Source of the DNA: Xanthomonas floridensis
GTDB taxonomy: Bacteria; Pseudomonadota; Gammaproteobacteria; Xanthomonadales; Xanthomonadaceae
Length of the DNA stretch: 64,000 nt
Reading direction: 5' to 3'
Assembly: GCF_001642575.1 (NCBI RefSeq)
Contig: NZ_LXNG01000045.1
Coordinates: 124,001-188,000, forward strand
In this document: in pieces, positions 54,723 to 64,000 of the stretch
How the letters are laid out: each line of letters starts with the position of its first letter
Numbering within the stretch: position 1 is the first letter of the stretch
Program-made: the position numbers and the translations under genes
Notes under the pieces: generated by a model
What the model was told of the DNA's origin: nothing
Database searches by the model: none
What the model saw: the letters and a program-made list of their open reading frames with translations, nothing else

Positions 54723-55421
54723 TCAGCCTAACGCAGTGCCCGGGCGTACGCAGCCGGCGGCATCCAGCGCAGCGGACACGGCCGCCATGCTGTCGAACAC
54801 GCGCACCGCACCGGCCGTGGCCAGCGATGCAGCAGCGTCGGCCGTGGCGCCGTGATGGCTACCACCAGTGAACCCCCAGCCCTGCATGCCGGCCGCGCGT
54901 GCCGCCTGCAGGCCGCTGGGGCTGTCTTCGATCACCAGGCAGTTGCCGGGCGCAACCTGCATGCCCTCGGCGGCGAACAGGAACAGGTCCGGCGCCGGCT
55001 TGCCGTGCGCTACGCGCTCGGCGGTGTACAGGTGCGGGCCAAAGTAACGCGCCAGCCCGGTGACCTGCAGGCATAGCCGGACCCGTTCCAGATGACTGGA
55101 CGAGGCCACGCACAGCGGCCGGTCCAGCGCCTCCAGCAGTGCGGCCACGCCGGGGACCGGCTGCAGTTCGCTGCGCAGGCGCGCCAGCAGTTCGGTGTTG
55201 AGATCGGGCTCGAAGGTGTCGGGCAGGGCGATGCCCAATGTCTGTGCATGCGCACGGACGCTGGCCAGGCGACGCCCGAGAAAGCGCTGCTTGACCGCAG
55301 CGGCGTCCATGTCCACGCCATGCCGGCGCAGCGTCTGTGCCAGGACCGCGCAGGCCAGCGGCTCGCTGTCGACCAGCACGCCGTCGCAGTCGAAGATGAT
55401 CAGGCCGGGTGGGGCGTGCAT
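54723..55421 (-). CDS. HAD phosphatase (beta-phosphoglucomutase/YniC type)
   Basis: A 232-residue HAD-IA phosphatase. The nucleophile motif IIFDCDGVLVDSE has Asp11 and Asp13. VASSSHLERVR and the KPAPDLFLFAAEG and VIEDSPSGLQAARAAGM motifs complete the site. Such enzymes dephosphorylate sugar or polyol phosphates. It starts the polyol cluster, 26 bases before the SorC gene. The start at 55421 puts the DxD motif at the normal position. Confidence 0.87.
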   Translation of the reverse strand: MHAPPGLIIFDCDGVLVDSEPLACAVLAQTLRRHGVDMDAAAVKQRFLGRRLASVRAHAQTLGIALPDTFEPDLNTELLARLRSELQPVPGVAALLEALDRPLCVASSSHLERVRLCLQVTGLARYFGPHLYTAERVAHGKPAPDLFLFAAEGMQVAPGNCLVIEDSPSGLQAARAAGMQGWGFTGGSHHGATADAAASLATAGAVRVFDSMAAVSAALDAAGCVRPGTALG

Positions 55422-55576
55422 GGATCGGCGTCTCGCGGGGCAATGGATCTGGAGTGTAGCAACCGGGCAAATGTCGCTTGGTCTGGGCAATGGCGCAGGG
55501 CGTGCGGACCAGGCCTCCGCAAGGCCGCACGACCAGCGCTGCGGCCGTCGACGCCCTTGCGCGTTCACGTGCCGCA

Positions 55577-55605
55577 TTGCCGCAAACCGGCCACTGGCAT
55601 AGTCT
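55577..55605 (+). promoter_or_regulatory. Possible spoT promoter, leaderless
   Basis: TTGCCG (55577-55582), a 17-base spacer and TAGTCT (55600-55605) end 6 bases before the spoT ATG. A promoter of its own fits the loss of rpoZ contact. Confidence 0.4.
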
Positions 55606-55611
55606 TCCGCC

Positions 55612-57783
55612 ATGAACCCAGGCCCCACTGCCCAGGCGAGCGTGGCGACGTCCCCGTCCTCCGACCCGGCGATTCCCGACTACGTCCTGCACTTCGAGCG
55701 CGCTGCCAGCTACCTGCCCAAGGAGCAGCTGCCGATCCTGCGCCGTGCCTGGGAAGTGGGCGCCACCGCGCATGCCGGCCAGACCCGCAAGTCCGGCGAG
55801 CCCTACATCACCCACCCGGTGGCCGTGGCCGGGGTGCTGGCCGAGCTGGGCCTGGACATGGAGTCGCTGATCGCCGCGATCCTGCACGACACCATCGAAG
55901 ACACCCCGCTGACGCGCGAGGAGCTGGCCTCCGAATTTGGCGAAGCGGTGGCCGAGCTGGTCGATGGCGTCACCAAGCTGGACAAGCTCAAGTTCCGCGA
56001 CCGCCAGGAAGCGGCGGCCGAAAGCTTCCGCAAGATGTTGCTGGCGATGTCGCGCGATTTGCGCGTGATCATGATCAAGCTGGCCGACCGCCTGCACAAC
56101 ATGCGCACGCTGGGCGCGCAGAGCACCGAGGCGCGCGGCCGCATCGCGCGCGAAACGCTGGAGATCTACGCGCCCATCGCCCAGCGCCTGGGCATGAGCC
56201 TGATCAAGTCCGAGCTGCAGAACCTGGGCTTCCGCGCGTTGTATCCCTGGCGCCACGCCATCATCGAAAAACATATCCGCAGCCAGCCGGTGGTGCGGCG
56301 CGAATCGATGGCGCAGGTGGAGGTGCAGCTGTCGCAGCGGCTGGCCAAGGAAGGGCTGGAGCATCGTCTGGTCAGCCGTATCAAGACACCGTGGAGCATC
56401 TATTCGAAGATGCATGAAGAGAACAAGTCCTTCGACCAGGTGATGGACGTGTTCGGCTTCCGCCTGGTGGTGCGCACGGTGGCCGATTGCTACCACGCAC
56501 TGGGCGCGGTGCACGCCACCTTCAAGCCGCTGGACGGGCGCTTCCGCGATTTCATCGCCATTCCCAAGGCCAACGGCTACCAGTCGCTGCACACGGTGTT
56601 GTTCGGGCCGTATGGCTCGCCGATCGAAGTGCAGATCCGTACCGAAGAGATGGACCTGATCGCCGAGCGCGGCGTGGCGGCGCACTGGACCTACAAGGTG
56701 GGTTCGGCTGCGCCCAACAGCGCGCAGAGCCGTGCGCACGACTGGATCGTGGAGCTGATCGATTCGCAGCGCGCGGCGGGCTCGTCGCTGGAGTTCCTGG
56801 ACAACGTCAAGGTCGACCTGTTCCCGGACGAGGTCTATCTGTTCACGCCCAAGGGCAAGATCCTGGCGCTGCCGCGCAACTCCACCGCGCTGGACTTCGC
56901 CTATGCGGTGCACACCGACGTGGGCAACCGCGCGGTGGCCTCGCGCGTGGACAAGAAGCTGGTGCCGCTACGCACCAAGCTGGTCAGCGGGCAGGCGGTG
57001 GAAATCATCACCGCGCGTTCGGCCACGCCCAAGCCGCAGTGGCTGGAATTTGTGGTCAGCAGCAAGGCGCGCACTGCGATCCGCCACCAGCTCAAGCAAC
57101 TCGAACACGAAGATGCCGTGCAATTGGGGCATCGCATGCTCGACCGCGCGCTGGAGGCGATGGACAGCTCGCTGGAGCGCCTGCCCAAGGGCCGGCTGGA
57201 CGCCTTCCTCAACGAGCACCGTTACCCGCGCCTGGAGGCGCTGTTGGCCGATGTGGCGCTGGGCAACTGGATGCCGACCCAGGCCGCGCAGGCGCTGATG
57301 GCCTACGCCGAACTGCGCGGTGGCGGGCATTCCAAGCATTCGCACGAAAAGATCCTGATCGACGGCAGCGAGCGCGGCGTGATCAGCTTTGCCAACTGCT
57401 GCCAGCCGATTCCCGGCGACGAGATCATGGGCTACCACACCGCCGGCAAGGGCATCGTGGTGCACCGGCTCGATTGCCCGAACCTGGCCGAGCTGCGCAA
57501 GTCGCCCGAGCGCTGGGTGCCGATCGACTGGGATTCCAACGTCAGTGGCGATTACGACACCGCGCTGATCGTGGAGGTGGAAAACCGCACCGGCGTGCTT
57601 GCGCAGCTGGCCGCGGCGATTGCGCAGAGCCAGTCCAACATCGAACGCGTGGATTATCTGGACCGCGACTTCAATGCCGCAGTGCTGCGCTTCAATATCC
57701 AGGTGCGCGACCGCCGCCACCTGGCCGAAGTGATGCGCCGGCTGCGTCGCCTGCATGTGGTGCAGAGCGTGGGGCGCCAGTAG
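55612..57783 (+). CDS. spoT: Bifunctional (p)ppGpp synthetase/hydrolase SpoT
   Basis: A 723-residue RelA/SpoT protein. The N-terminal HD hydrolase has HPVAVAGVLAELGLDMESLIAAILHDTIEDT, so it is hydrolysis-competent. The synthetase has FRDFIAIPKANGYQSLHTVLFGP. Then come the TGS domain (VYLFTPKGKILALP), a helical region, and a C-terminal ACT domain (ALIVEVENRTGVLAQLAAAI). It makes and degrades the alarmone ppGpp in the stringent response. The 191-base overlap-free gap to the HAD gene holds its promoter. Confidence 0.96.
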   Translation: MNPGPTAQASVATSPSSDPAIPDYVLHFERAASYLPKEQLPILRRAWEVGATAHAGQTRKSGEPYITHPVAVAGVLAELGLDMESLIAAILHDTIEDTPLTREELASEFGEAVAELVDGVTKLDKLKFRDRQEAAAESFRKMLLAMSRDLRVIMIKLADRLHNMRTLGAQSTEARGRIARETLEIYAPIAQRLGMSLIKSELQNLGFRALYPWRHAIIEKHIRSQPVVRRESMAQVEVQLSQRLAKEGLEHRLVSRIKTPWSIYSKMHEENKSFDQVMDVFGFRLVVRTVADCYHALGAVHATFKPLDGRFRDFIAIPKANGYQSLHTVLFGPYGSPIEVQIRTEEMDLIAERGVAAHWTYKVGSAAPNSAQSRAHDWIVELIDSQRAAGSSLEFLDNVKVDLFPDEVYLFTPKGKILALPRNSTALDFAYAVHTDVGNRAVASRVDKKLVPLRTKLVSGQAVEIITARSATPKPQWLEFVVSSKARTAIRHQLKQLEHEDAVQLGHRMLDRALEAMDSSLERLPKGRLDAFLNEHRYPRLEALLADVALGNWMPTQAAQALMAYAELRGGGHSKHSHEKILIDGSERGVISFANCCQPIPGDEIMGYHTAGKGIVVHRLDCPNLAELRKSPERWVPIDWDSNVSGDYDTALIVEVENRTGVLAQLAAAIAQSQSNIERVDYLDRDFNAAVLRFNIQVRDRRHLAEVMRRLRRLHVVQSVGRQ

Positions 57784-58216
57784 GCCGGAGCGTGATCTTG
57801 CCAAGCGTTGCAGCAGGCCGGAAGGATCGGCGTGTGCGACGGCGCGCACCATGAAACGCAGTGCATTGATCGCTTCGGCGCAGCGCGTTGCAGTGGAAAC
57901 AAAGCGGTCAGCCTTACGCGCTGTGTCCATCGCGAGTGGCGCTGCAGGCGATGCGTGAGCGCCGCTTGCTCATACCGGCAGGAACTGGGAGCGCCTTGCG
58001 GGTGCTCGCAATCCATCTGAAGTCAGCACTCAACGTGTCCTGCACCGCGCTCACGTCGGGGCGCAGTCTCGGCTGGACCGCAGCCATGCACGGCACCCGC
58101 TTTCAGGACGCTCCGGCGCGCGCGAGTCGGACAAGGTCGACGCGGAAACCCTGAGCGCGCATCACTGCGTGATGGTGGCAATGCACAGTCCTGCGCGACC
58201 AACGCGCTCGCAGTAC
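57784..58216. other. 433-base convergent gap, no gene seen
   Basis: Between the spoT stop and the LysR stop. Frames here are not protein-like, and no clear terminator hairpin with a U-tract was found. Nothing resembling the ridA or trmH/recG genes that often follow spoT is present. Confidence 0.5.
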
Positions 58217-59086
58217 TCAGGTGATCAGCCGGCGCAGCGCCGGATTGTCGTTGTCCTGCTTCCACACCAGATGCAATTCCACCGGCGTGGCCGGCGCCTC
58301 ATCGCGCAGTGGCAGGTACACGATGCCGGCGTAGCGCAGGCCACTCGCGCCTTCGGGCACCAGCGCCATGCCCATGCCGCCGCGCACCAGTGCCAGCACC
58401 GAGTGGATCTGGCTGACGTATTGCACCGAGCGCGGCGCGATGCCACGGCTGCCGAACAGCTGCGCCAGCAGATCGTAGAAGTAGCGCGCTTCATCGGGCG
58501 CGTAGTTGACCAGCGGCTGGCCGTCGAAATCCTGCAGGCGCAGGCTGTCGTGGCGTGCCAGCGGCGCGTCTTCGGGAAGCGCGGCGATCAGCGGCTCACG
58601 CGCCACGCAGCGGCTGTGCAGGCTGGGACGCTGGATCGGCGGGCGCAGCAGGCCGATATCCAGACGCCCTGCGTCCAGCGCATCCAGCTGCGCCAGGCTG
58701 ACCATTTCCTTCAGCTGCAAATCCACATCCGGTGCCTCGCTGCGCCAGCGCGCGATGGCCTCAGGCAGGAAGCGATAGCTGGCACCGGCAGTGAAGCCCA
58801 CCGAGACGCTGCCGGCATCGCCGGTGCCGATCCGGCGTGCACGCAGGCCGGCGTTCTCGGCCATGCGCAGGATCGCGCGCGCTTCGGCCAGCAGGCTGCG
58901 CCCGGCCTGGGTCAGCCGCACGTGCCGGCTGTTGCGCTCCAGCAAAGCGGTGCCAACGCTGTGCTCCAGCAGCTGAATCTGCCGGCTGAGTGGTGGCTGG
59001 GTCATGTTGAGGCGCTCGGCTGCGCGTCGAAAGTGCAGCTCGTCGGCAACGGCAACGAAGCAGCGCAGCTGGGGCAGATCGAACAT
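58217..59086 (-). CDS. LysR-family transcriptional regulator of glucarate genes
   Basis: A 289-residue LysR protein. The N-terminal helix-turn-helix is DLPQLRCFVAVADELHFRRAAERLNMTQPPLSRQIQLLE. The rest is the substrate-binding domain. The start at 59086 gives the canonical MFDLPQLRCFV beginning. It is divergent from kdgD with 295 bases between, the standard layout for a regulator of the adjacent pathway. A glucarate-related inducer is inferred. Confidence 0.9.
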   Translation of the reverse strand: MFDLPQLRCFVAVADELHFRRAAERLNMTQPPLSRQIQLLEHSVGTALLERNSRHVRLTQAGRSLLAEARAILRMAENAGLRARRIGTGDAGSVSVGFTAGASYRFLPEAIARWRSEAPDVDLQLKEMVSLAQLDALDAGRLDIGLLRPPIQRPSLHSRCVAREPLIAALPEDAPLARHDSLRLQDFDGQPLVNYAPDEARYFYDLLAQLFGSRGIAPRSVQYVSQIHSVLALVRGGMGMALVPEGASGLRYAGIVYLPLRDEAPATPVELHLVWKQDNDNPALRRLIT

Positions 59087-59134
59087 GACAGCAGCCCCTC
59101 GATGGGCGATTTGGATGAATTCGATGCTGCAAGT

Positions 59135-59147
59135 GCAACATCGTTGC
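59135..59147. promoter_or_regulatory. Inverted repeat GCAAC-N3-GTTGC, possible operator
   Basis: The arms GCAAC and GTTGC are separated by ATC. A related perfect palindrome GCAACGTTGC lies at 61891-61900 between the dehydrogenase and transporter genes of the same pathway. Confidence 0.35.
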
Positions 59148-59381
59148 GCGCGATTCGCGGATGAATACGCGGCACACCGGCAAGCCGCCGACAACGAGCA
59201 CGAGCATCCATAATTACGTAGACCGCAGAAAACCGTTGCAAAGCAGCCATTTGCGCCGGTTTCGCGTCATCCATGATGCGATTGATTCGAATCGTGTATC
59301 AAACAATACGTAATTTGGTTTGGACCAGCAATGATCTGCGTTCCTAGGATCAGCCATCCCCCGCCTAGGAGCGTTTGTCCG

Positions 59382-60299
59382 ATGAGCAGCAGATACACCC
59401 CGTCCGAAATGGCCCAGGCGCTTGGCGCCGGGTTGCTGTCGTTTCCGGTCACCCATTTCGATGCCGAGCTGGCGTTCGACGAACCGGCCTATCGCACCAA
59501 CCTGGATTGGCTGTCCTCGCATCCGGCCGCCGGGCTGTTTGCCGCCGGCGGCACCGGCGAGCTGTTTTCGCTGAGCCTGGACGAGGTCAACCGCGCCGTG
59601 CGTGCCGCGGTGACCCAGACCGCCGGGCGCATGCCGGTAATTGCGCCAGCCGGCTACGGCACCGCGATCGCCATCGAGATGGCGCAGGCCGCCGAACGCA
59701 ACGACGCCGACGGCATCCTGCTGTTTCCGCCGTACCTGACCGAGTGCGATGCCGAGGGCGTGGCCGACCATGTCGAACGCGTCTGTAAGTCGACCAGGCT
59801 GGGCGTGATCGTTTACGGCCGCGCCAATGCCAAGCTCGACGATGTGACCCTGGCGCGCGTGGCCGAACGTTGCCCCAACCTGGTGGGCTACAAGGACGGC
59901 ATCGGCGATGTGGATCGCATGACCCGTATCTATGCGCGGCTGGGCGACCGGTTGCTGTACGTGGGCGGCCTGCCCACGGCCGAAACCTTCGCGCTGCCGT
60001 ATCTGGAAATGGGCGTCACCACCTATTCGTCGGCCATCTTCAATTTCCTGCCCGAGTGGGCGCTGGCGTTCTATGCGGCGGTGCGCGCGCGCGACCACGC
60101 CACCATCTACCGCGAGCTCAACGATTTCGTGCTGCCGTACACGGTGCTGCGCAATCGCCGCGCCGGCTATGCGGTGTCCATCGTCAAGGCAGGCATGCGC
60201 GCGGTCGGCCGCCCGGCCGGCCCGGTGCGTACGCCGTTGGCCGACCTCAACGAGGACGAATTCGCCCAGCTCAAGCAATTGATCGGAGGACGCCGCTGA
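59382..60299 (+). CDS. kdgD: 5-dehydro-4-deoxyglucarate dehydratase
   Basis: A 305-residue DapA/NAL-superfamily TIM barrel. Schiff-base Lys171 is in [10 protein letters not shown], with Tyr145 in VIVYGRAN and [14 protein letters not shown] binding the carboxylate. It dehydrates and decarboxylates 5-keto-4-deoxyglucarate to 2-oxoglutarate semialdehyde. The start at 59382 follows TAGGAG. Its stop overlaps the next start (TGATG), so expression is coupled. Confidence 0.95.
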   Translation: MSSRYTPSEMAQALGAGLLSFPVTHFDAELAFDEPAYRTNLDWLSSHPAAGLFAAGGTGELFSLSLDEVNRAVRAAVTQTAGRMPVIAPAGYGTAIAIEMAQAAERNDADGILLFPPYLTECDAEGVADHVERVCKSTRLGVIVYGRANAKLDDVTLARVAERCPNLVGYKDGIGDVDRMTRIYARLGDRLLYVGGLPTAETFALPYLEMGVTTYSSAIFNFLPEWALAFYAAVRARDHATIYRELNDFVLPYTVLRNRRAGYAVSIVKAGMRAVGRPAGPVRTPLADLNEDEFAQLKQLIGGRR

Positions 60300-61879
60300 T
60301 GCATGCCATCCAGGGTGAATCGTTGATCGGCCAACGCAGCGTGCCCGGCGCCGGTGCGGTGTTTCAGGGACTGGATGCGGCCAGCGGCGACGCGCTGCAG
60401 CCGGTGTTCGCCTCGGCCAGCGCACAGGATCTGGAACAGGCCTGCGCGCTGGCGCACGCGGCGTTCGATTCCTATCGCGACACCTCGCTGGAAGTGCGCG
60501 CCGGCTTTCTGGAGACCATCGCCGAGCAGATCCTGGCACTGGGCGATGCGCTGATCGAACGCGCCATGCGCGAAAGCGGGCTGCCGCGTGCACGGCTGGA
60601 AGGCGAGCGCGGGCGCACCGTGGGCCAGCTGCGGCTGTTCGCCAACGTGGTGCGCGAAGGCAGCTGGCTGCAGGCGCGCATCGACCCCGCCATGCCGCAG
60701 CGCACGCCGCTACCGCGTGCGGATCTGCGCCAGCGCCATATCGCACTGGGGCCGGTGGCGGTGTTCGGTGCCAGCAACTTCCCGCTGGCGTTTTCGGTGG
60801 CCGGTGGCGATACCGCTTCCGCCCTGGCGGCCGGTTGCCCGGTGGTGGTCAAGGCGCACAGCGCGCATCCAGGAACCTCCGAATTGGTAGGCCGCGCGAT
60901 CCAGGCGGCAGTGGCGCAGTGCGGTCTACCCGAAGGCGTGTTCTCGCTGCTGTTCGATGCCGGCATCGAGATCGGCGCGCAGCTGGTGGCCGATGCACGC
61001 ATCAAGGCAGTGGGGTTCACCGGGTCGCGGGCCGGCGGCATGGCGTTGGTCAGGATTGCCTGCGCACGCCGCGAGCCGATTCCGGTGTATGCGGAAATGA
61101 GCGCCATCAACCCGGTCTATCTGTTGCCGCATGCGCTTGAAGCGCGCGCGCCGGCACTGGGCAAGGCGTTCGTGGGTTCGCTCACCCTGGGCGCGGGGCA
61201 GTTCTGTACCAACCCCGGCCTGCTGCTGGCGATCGATTCGCCGGCATTGGATGGCTTCATTGCCTCGGCAGCGCAAGCGCTGCAGGAGGTGTCGCCGGCG
61301 GCGATGCTCACTGCCGGCATCGGTCATGCGTATGCACAAGGCGTGCAGCGCCTGGACGCGCATCCGCAGGTCGCCACCCTGGCACGTGGCGCGGCCGCAG
61401 ACACGGGGCGTTGCCCGGCGGCGTTGTTCGGTACCGACGCCGATGCCTTCCTGGCTGAGGAAGCGCTGCAGGCCGAGGTCTTCGGCGCCTCCTCGCTGCT
61501 GGTGCGGTGCAAGGACATTGCCCAGTTGCATGCATTGAGCGAACAGCTGGAAGGCCAGCTCACCGCCACCTTGCACATGGACGAGGGCGATACCGAGCTG
61601 GCGGGGGCATTGCTGCCGGTGCTCGAGCGCAAGGCCGGCCGCATCCTGGTCAACGATTGGCCCACCGGTGTGGAGGTCTGCCACGCCATGGTGCATGGCG
61701 GCCCGTTCCCGGCCACCTCCGACAGCCGCAGTACCTCGGTGGGCACGCTGGCGATTGATCGCTTCCTGCGCCCGGTCTGCTACCAGGACCTGCCGGCGGC
61801 GCTGCTGCCGGCGGCCGTGGCGCACGGCAATCCGCTGGGCCTGTGGCGTCGCGTGGATGGCGCATTGGGCCACGACTGA
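60299..61879 (+). CDS. 2-oxoglutarate semialdehyde dehydrogenase (NADP+)
   Basis: A 526-residue aldehyde dehydrogenase of the ketoglutarate-semialdehyde group. It has [43 protein letters not shown] for the catalytic Glu, and Cys303 in [10 protein letters not shown]. It gives 2-oxoglutarate, completing the pathway. The ATG at 60299 overlaps the kdgD stop codon. Confidence 0.93.
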   Translation: MHAIQGESLIGQRSVPGAGAVFQGLDAASGDALQPVFASASAQDLEQACALAHAAFDSYRDTSLEVRAGFLETIAEQILALGDALIERAMRESGLPRARLEGERGRTVGQLRLFANVVREGSWLQARIDPAMPQRTPLPRADLRQRHIALGPVAVFGASNFPLAFSVAGGDTASALAAGCPVVVKAHSAHPGTSELVGRAIQAAVAQCGLPEGVFSLLFDAGIEIGAQLVADARIKAVGFTGSRAGGMALVRIACARREPIPVYAEMSAINPVYLLPHALEARAPALGKAFVGSLTLGAGQFCTNPGLLLAIDSPALDGFIASAAQALQEVSPAAMLTAGIGHAYAQGVQRLDAHPQVATLARGAAADTGRCPAALFGTDADAFLAEEALQAEVFGASSLLVRCKDIAQLHALSEQLEGQLTATLHMDEGDTELAGALLPVLERKAGRILVNDWPTGVEVCHAMVHGGPFPATSDSRSTSVGTLAIDRFLRPVCYQDLPAALLPAAVAHGNPLGLWRRVDGALGHD

Positions 61880-61904
61880 CCGACCCGTTTGCAACGTTGC
61901 CTGA

Positions 61905-61932
61905 GGCGTGCCGGAGGAGGGTCCGGCACGCC
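61905..61932 (+). promoter_or_regulatory. Hairpin between dehydrogenase and transporter genes
   Basis: A perfect 11-base stem GGCGTGCCGGA / TCCGGCACGCC with loop GGAGGG. No U-tract follows, so it may stabilise or attenuate the mRNA rather than terminate it. Confidence 0.6.
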
Positions 61933-61994
61933 AACCGCAGGCCCACTTGGAATACCGAAGCGCAGTGCGCTTCCATCGTCATAGGTGAGGAACG

Positions 61995-63389
61995 ATGATG
62001 GCTATCGATTCAAAAACGGTCGGTTCAACGACAGTCGGCGCACCGACGGTTCCGCGCAGGCGCTACCTGATCCTGTTGATGTTGTTCGTGGTCACCACGA
62101 TCAACTATGCCGATCGCGCCACCTTGTCCATCGCCGGTTCCGCGGTCCAGGATGCGCTGGGCATCGACGCGCTGCAGATGGGCTTCATCTTTTCCGCATT
62201 CGGTTGGGCCTATGTGGCCGGGCAGATTCCCGGTGGCTGGTTGCTCGACCGCTTCGGCTCGCGCCGCGTGTATGGGCTGTCGCTGCTGATCTGGTCGTTG
62301 TTCACCGCGTTGCAGGGCTTCATCGGCTGGGTGCCGGTCGCCTGGGCGGTGACCACGCTGTTCGTGTTGCGCTTTCTGGTGGGCATTGCCGAAGCGCCGT
62401 CGTTCCCCGGCAATAGCCGCATCGTGGCGGCCTGGTTTCCCACTGCAGAGCGCGGCCTGGCCGCATCCATCTTCAATTCCGCGCAGTACTTCGCCACGGT
62501 GGCGTTTGCGCCGCTGATGGGCTGGCTGGTGCATGCCTGGGGCTGGGAACATGTGTTCCTGGTGATGGGCGGCGTGGGCGTACTGCTGGCGCTGCTGTGG
62601 CGCAAGACGATCTATGCGCCGCGCGACCATCCGCGTCTGTCTGCGCAGGAGCTGGACTACATCCAGCGCAACGGCGCACTGGTGGACATGGAACAGGGCA
62701 ACAAGCCCGGTAGTCAGCCCAAGGGGACGCAGTGGCATTACGCCAAGCAGTTGCTGTGCAACCGGATGCTGCTGGGCGTGTATATCGGCCAGTACTGCAT
62801 CACCACGCTGACCTATTTCTTCCTGACCTGGTTCCCGGTGTACCTGGTCAAGGAGCGCGGCATGTCGATCCTGGAAGCGGGCTTCGTGGCGTCGTTGCCG
62901 GCGGTATGCGGTTTCATCGGTGGCGTGCTGGGTGGCTATGTGTCCGACCGCATGGTGCGGCGGGGCTACTCGCTCACCGTCGCGCGCAAGACGCCCGTTG
63001 TGATCGGCATGTTGATGTCGGTGACGATGATCGGCTGCAACTACGTGCAGGTCGAATGGATGGTGGTCGGGCTGATGGCGCTGGCCTTCTTCGGCAAGGG
63101 CATCGGCGCGCTCGGCTGGGCGGTGGTGGCCGACACCTCGCCCAAGGAAATCGCCGGCCTGTCCGGTGGCCTGTTCAACACCTTCGGCAATATCGCCGGC
63201 ATCACCACGCCAATTGTCATTGGCTACATCGTCTCCACCACCGGCACCTTCGAGTGGGCACTGGTCTTTGTCGGGCTCAATGCCCTGCTGGCGGTGGTGT
63301 CCTATCTGTTCGTGGTCGGGCAAATCAAGCGTGTGGAACTGAAGGCCCCTCCGGGTGGCCCGGCCGCGCCCATACCTGCACCGCGTTGA
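61995..63389 (+). CDS. MFS transporter (glucarate/galactarate type)
   Basis: A 464-residue 12-helix transporter of the anion:cation symporter branch, near GudP/GarP. N-terminal [16 protein letters not shown], and [20 protein letters not shown] at the helix 2-3 loop, are typical. It follows the dehydrogenase gene after 115 bases and precedes gudD by 19 bases, so glucarate uptake is the likely role. The ATG at 61995 follows GGTGAGGAACG. Confidence 0.9.
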   Translation: MMAIDSKTVGSTTVGAPTVPRRRYLILLMLFVVTTINYADRATLSIAGSAVQDALGIDALQMGFIFSAFGWAYVAGQIPGGWLLDRFGSRRVYGLSLLIWSLFTALQGFIGWVPVAWAVTTLFVLRFLVGIAEAPSFPGNSRIVAAWFPTAERGLAASIFNSAQYFATVAFAPLMGWLVHAWGWEHVFLVMGGVGVLLALLWRKTIYAPRDHPRLSAQELDYIQRNGALVDMEQGNKPGSQPKGTQWHYAKQLLCNRMLLGVYIGQYCITTLTYFFLTWFPVYLVKERGMSILEAGFVASLPAVCGFIGGVLGGYVSDRMVRRGYSLTVARKTPVVIGMLMSVTMIGCNYVQVEWMVVGLMALAFFGKGIGALGWAVVADTSPKEIAGLSGGLFNTFGNIAGITTPIVIGYIVSTTGTFEWALVFVGLNALLAVVSYLFVVGQIKRVELKAPPGGPAAPIPAPR

Positions 63390-63408
63390 CCGTCTTCGGA
63401 GACCCCTG

Positions 63409-64000
63409 ATGAACATCCATACTTCTGCGGCAGGCGTCGGTGCCACGCCGCGCATTACCGACATCTGCGTGGTGCCGGTGGCCGGCCAGGACAGCATGCT
63501 GCTCAACCTCAGCGGCGCGCACGCGCCGTACTTCACCCGCAATGTGTTGGTGCTGCGCGATTCGTCCGGGCGCACCGGCGTGGGCGAGGTACCGGGCGGT
63601 GATGCCATCGCCGGCCTGTTGAACGAGGCGGCCGCGCTGATTCGCGACCGTTCCATCGCCGACTACCAGCGCATCCTCAATCAGGTACGCACCGCCTTCG
63701 CCGATCGCGACAGCGCCGGACGCGGCCTGCAGACCTTCGATCTGCGCATCACCATCCATGCGGTGACCGCCATCGAAGCGGCATTGCTGGACCTGCTTGG
63801 GCAGTTCCTGGATCAACCGGTGGCCGCGCTGCTCGGCGAAGGCCAGCAACGCGATGCGGTAGATGTGTTGGGCTACCTGTTCTTCATCGGCGACCGCCGC
63901 AAGACCGGGCTCGACTACCGCGACGGCAGCGCTGCCACCGATGCCTGGGAGACCGTGCGCGACCAGGAGGCACTGACGCCGTCCGCGGTGGTGCGGCTGG
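63409..64000 (+). CDS. gudD: Glucarate dehydratase (partial, cut by window end)
   Basis: The first 197 residues of an enolase-superfamily dehydratase. [65 protein letters not shown] and [14 protein letters not shown] match glucarate dehydratase closely. It starts the pathway by converting D-glucarate to 5-keto-4-deoxyglucarate. Start at 63409 with GGAG 8 bases upstream. The C-terminal catalytic part is outside the window. Confidence 0.95.
   Translation, partial: MNIHTSAAGVGATPRITDICVVPVAGQDSMLLNLSGAHAPYFTRNVLVLRDSSGRTGVGEVPGGDAIAGLLNEAAALIRDRSIADYQRILNQVRTAFADRDSAGRGLQTFDLRITIHAVTAIEAALLDLLGQFLDQPVAALLGEGQQRDAVDVLGYLFFIGDRRKTGLDYRDGSAATDAWETVRDQEALTPSAVVRL

Noticed and set aside
54859-56913. 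684-codon minus-strand frame across the spoT start and HAD gene
   Set aside because: It crosses two real genes and reads as low-complexity basic sequence.

Overview
The window is high-GC (about 65%) gammaproteobacterial chromosome and is almost certainly from Xanthomonas. The reasons are TonB-dependent receptors beside catabolic genes, an orphan XVIPCD protein (the export domain of the Xanthomonadales bacteria-killing type IV secretion system), Xanthomonas-like intergenic repeats, the order zapA - 6S RNA - fau on one strand, and a SmoEFGK-type sugar-alcohol transporter locus. About 58 protein genes and one RNA gene can be supported. I see no tRNA, rRNA, CRISPR array or transposase.

Region 1 (1-8974) is mixed housekeeping: a bestrophin-like channel, a DedA-PAP2-LssY fusion, a RIO-like kinase, an HSDL2-type dehydrogenase, a voltage-gated K+ channel with a zinc-ribbon tail, ArgD and a HAD hydrolase. 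Region 2 (9356-19132) is the most unusual block: a TonB receptor followed by an exported set of Tat flavin amine oxidase, small cytochrome c, RidA with a signal peptide, Tat PLP aminotransferase and azurin, with a convergent MalT-type LuxR regulator. It looks like a periplasmic amine-oxidation module. Region 3 (19934-28522) holds hemL, an Oar-like TonB receptor, a repeat cluster, thiE, rubredoxin, a secreted unknown, SirB1 and a DUF192 lipoprotein.

Region 4 (28901-34325) holds rpiA, an EVE-domain gene, fau, 6S RNA, zapA and a coiled-coil partner on the minus strand, then the YgfB-type gene and pepP on the plus strand. Region 5 (34665-42427) is minus-strand: the orphan XVIPCD protein, pepQ, an overlapping PilZ/DUF1631 pair, and the tightly packed rph-VOC-rdgB-hemW run. 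Region 6 (42533-57783) is the yicC-gmk-rpoZ-spoT axis, split between rpoZ and spoT by about 10 kb of minus-strand pentitol/hexitol uptake genes: HAD phosphatase, SorC regulator, ABC binding protein, OprB porin, two permeases, ATPase, SDR polyol dehydrogenase and FGGY pentulose kinase. Region 7 (58217-64000) is a D-glucarate pathway with a divergent LysR gene: kdgD, ketoglutarate-semialdehyde dehydrogenase, MFS transporter, and gudD cut by the window end.

The polyol locus would take in a sugar alcohol, oxidise it to a ketose and phosphorylate it, feeding pentose-phosphate metabolism (rpiA is in the same window). The glucarate locus would convert glucarate to 2-oxoglutarate. Intergenic DNA carries two kinds of structured repeat: an alternating A/B hairpin family (950-1435 and 24814-25361), and heptamer GATTCCC arrays that bracket three spacers and abut the start codons of an SDR gene, rpiA and gmk. 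Product names rest on motif recognition by eye; no database search was run.
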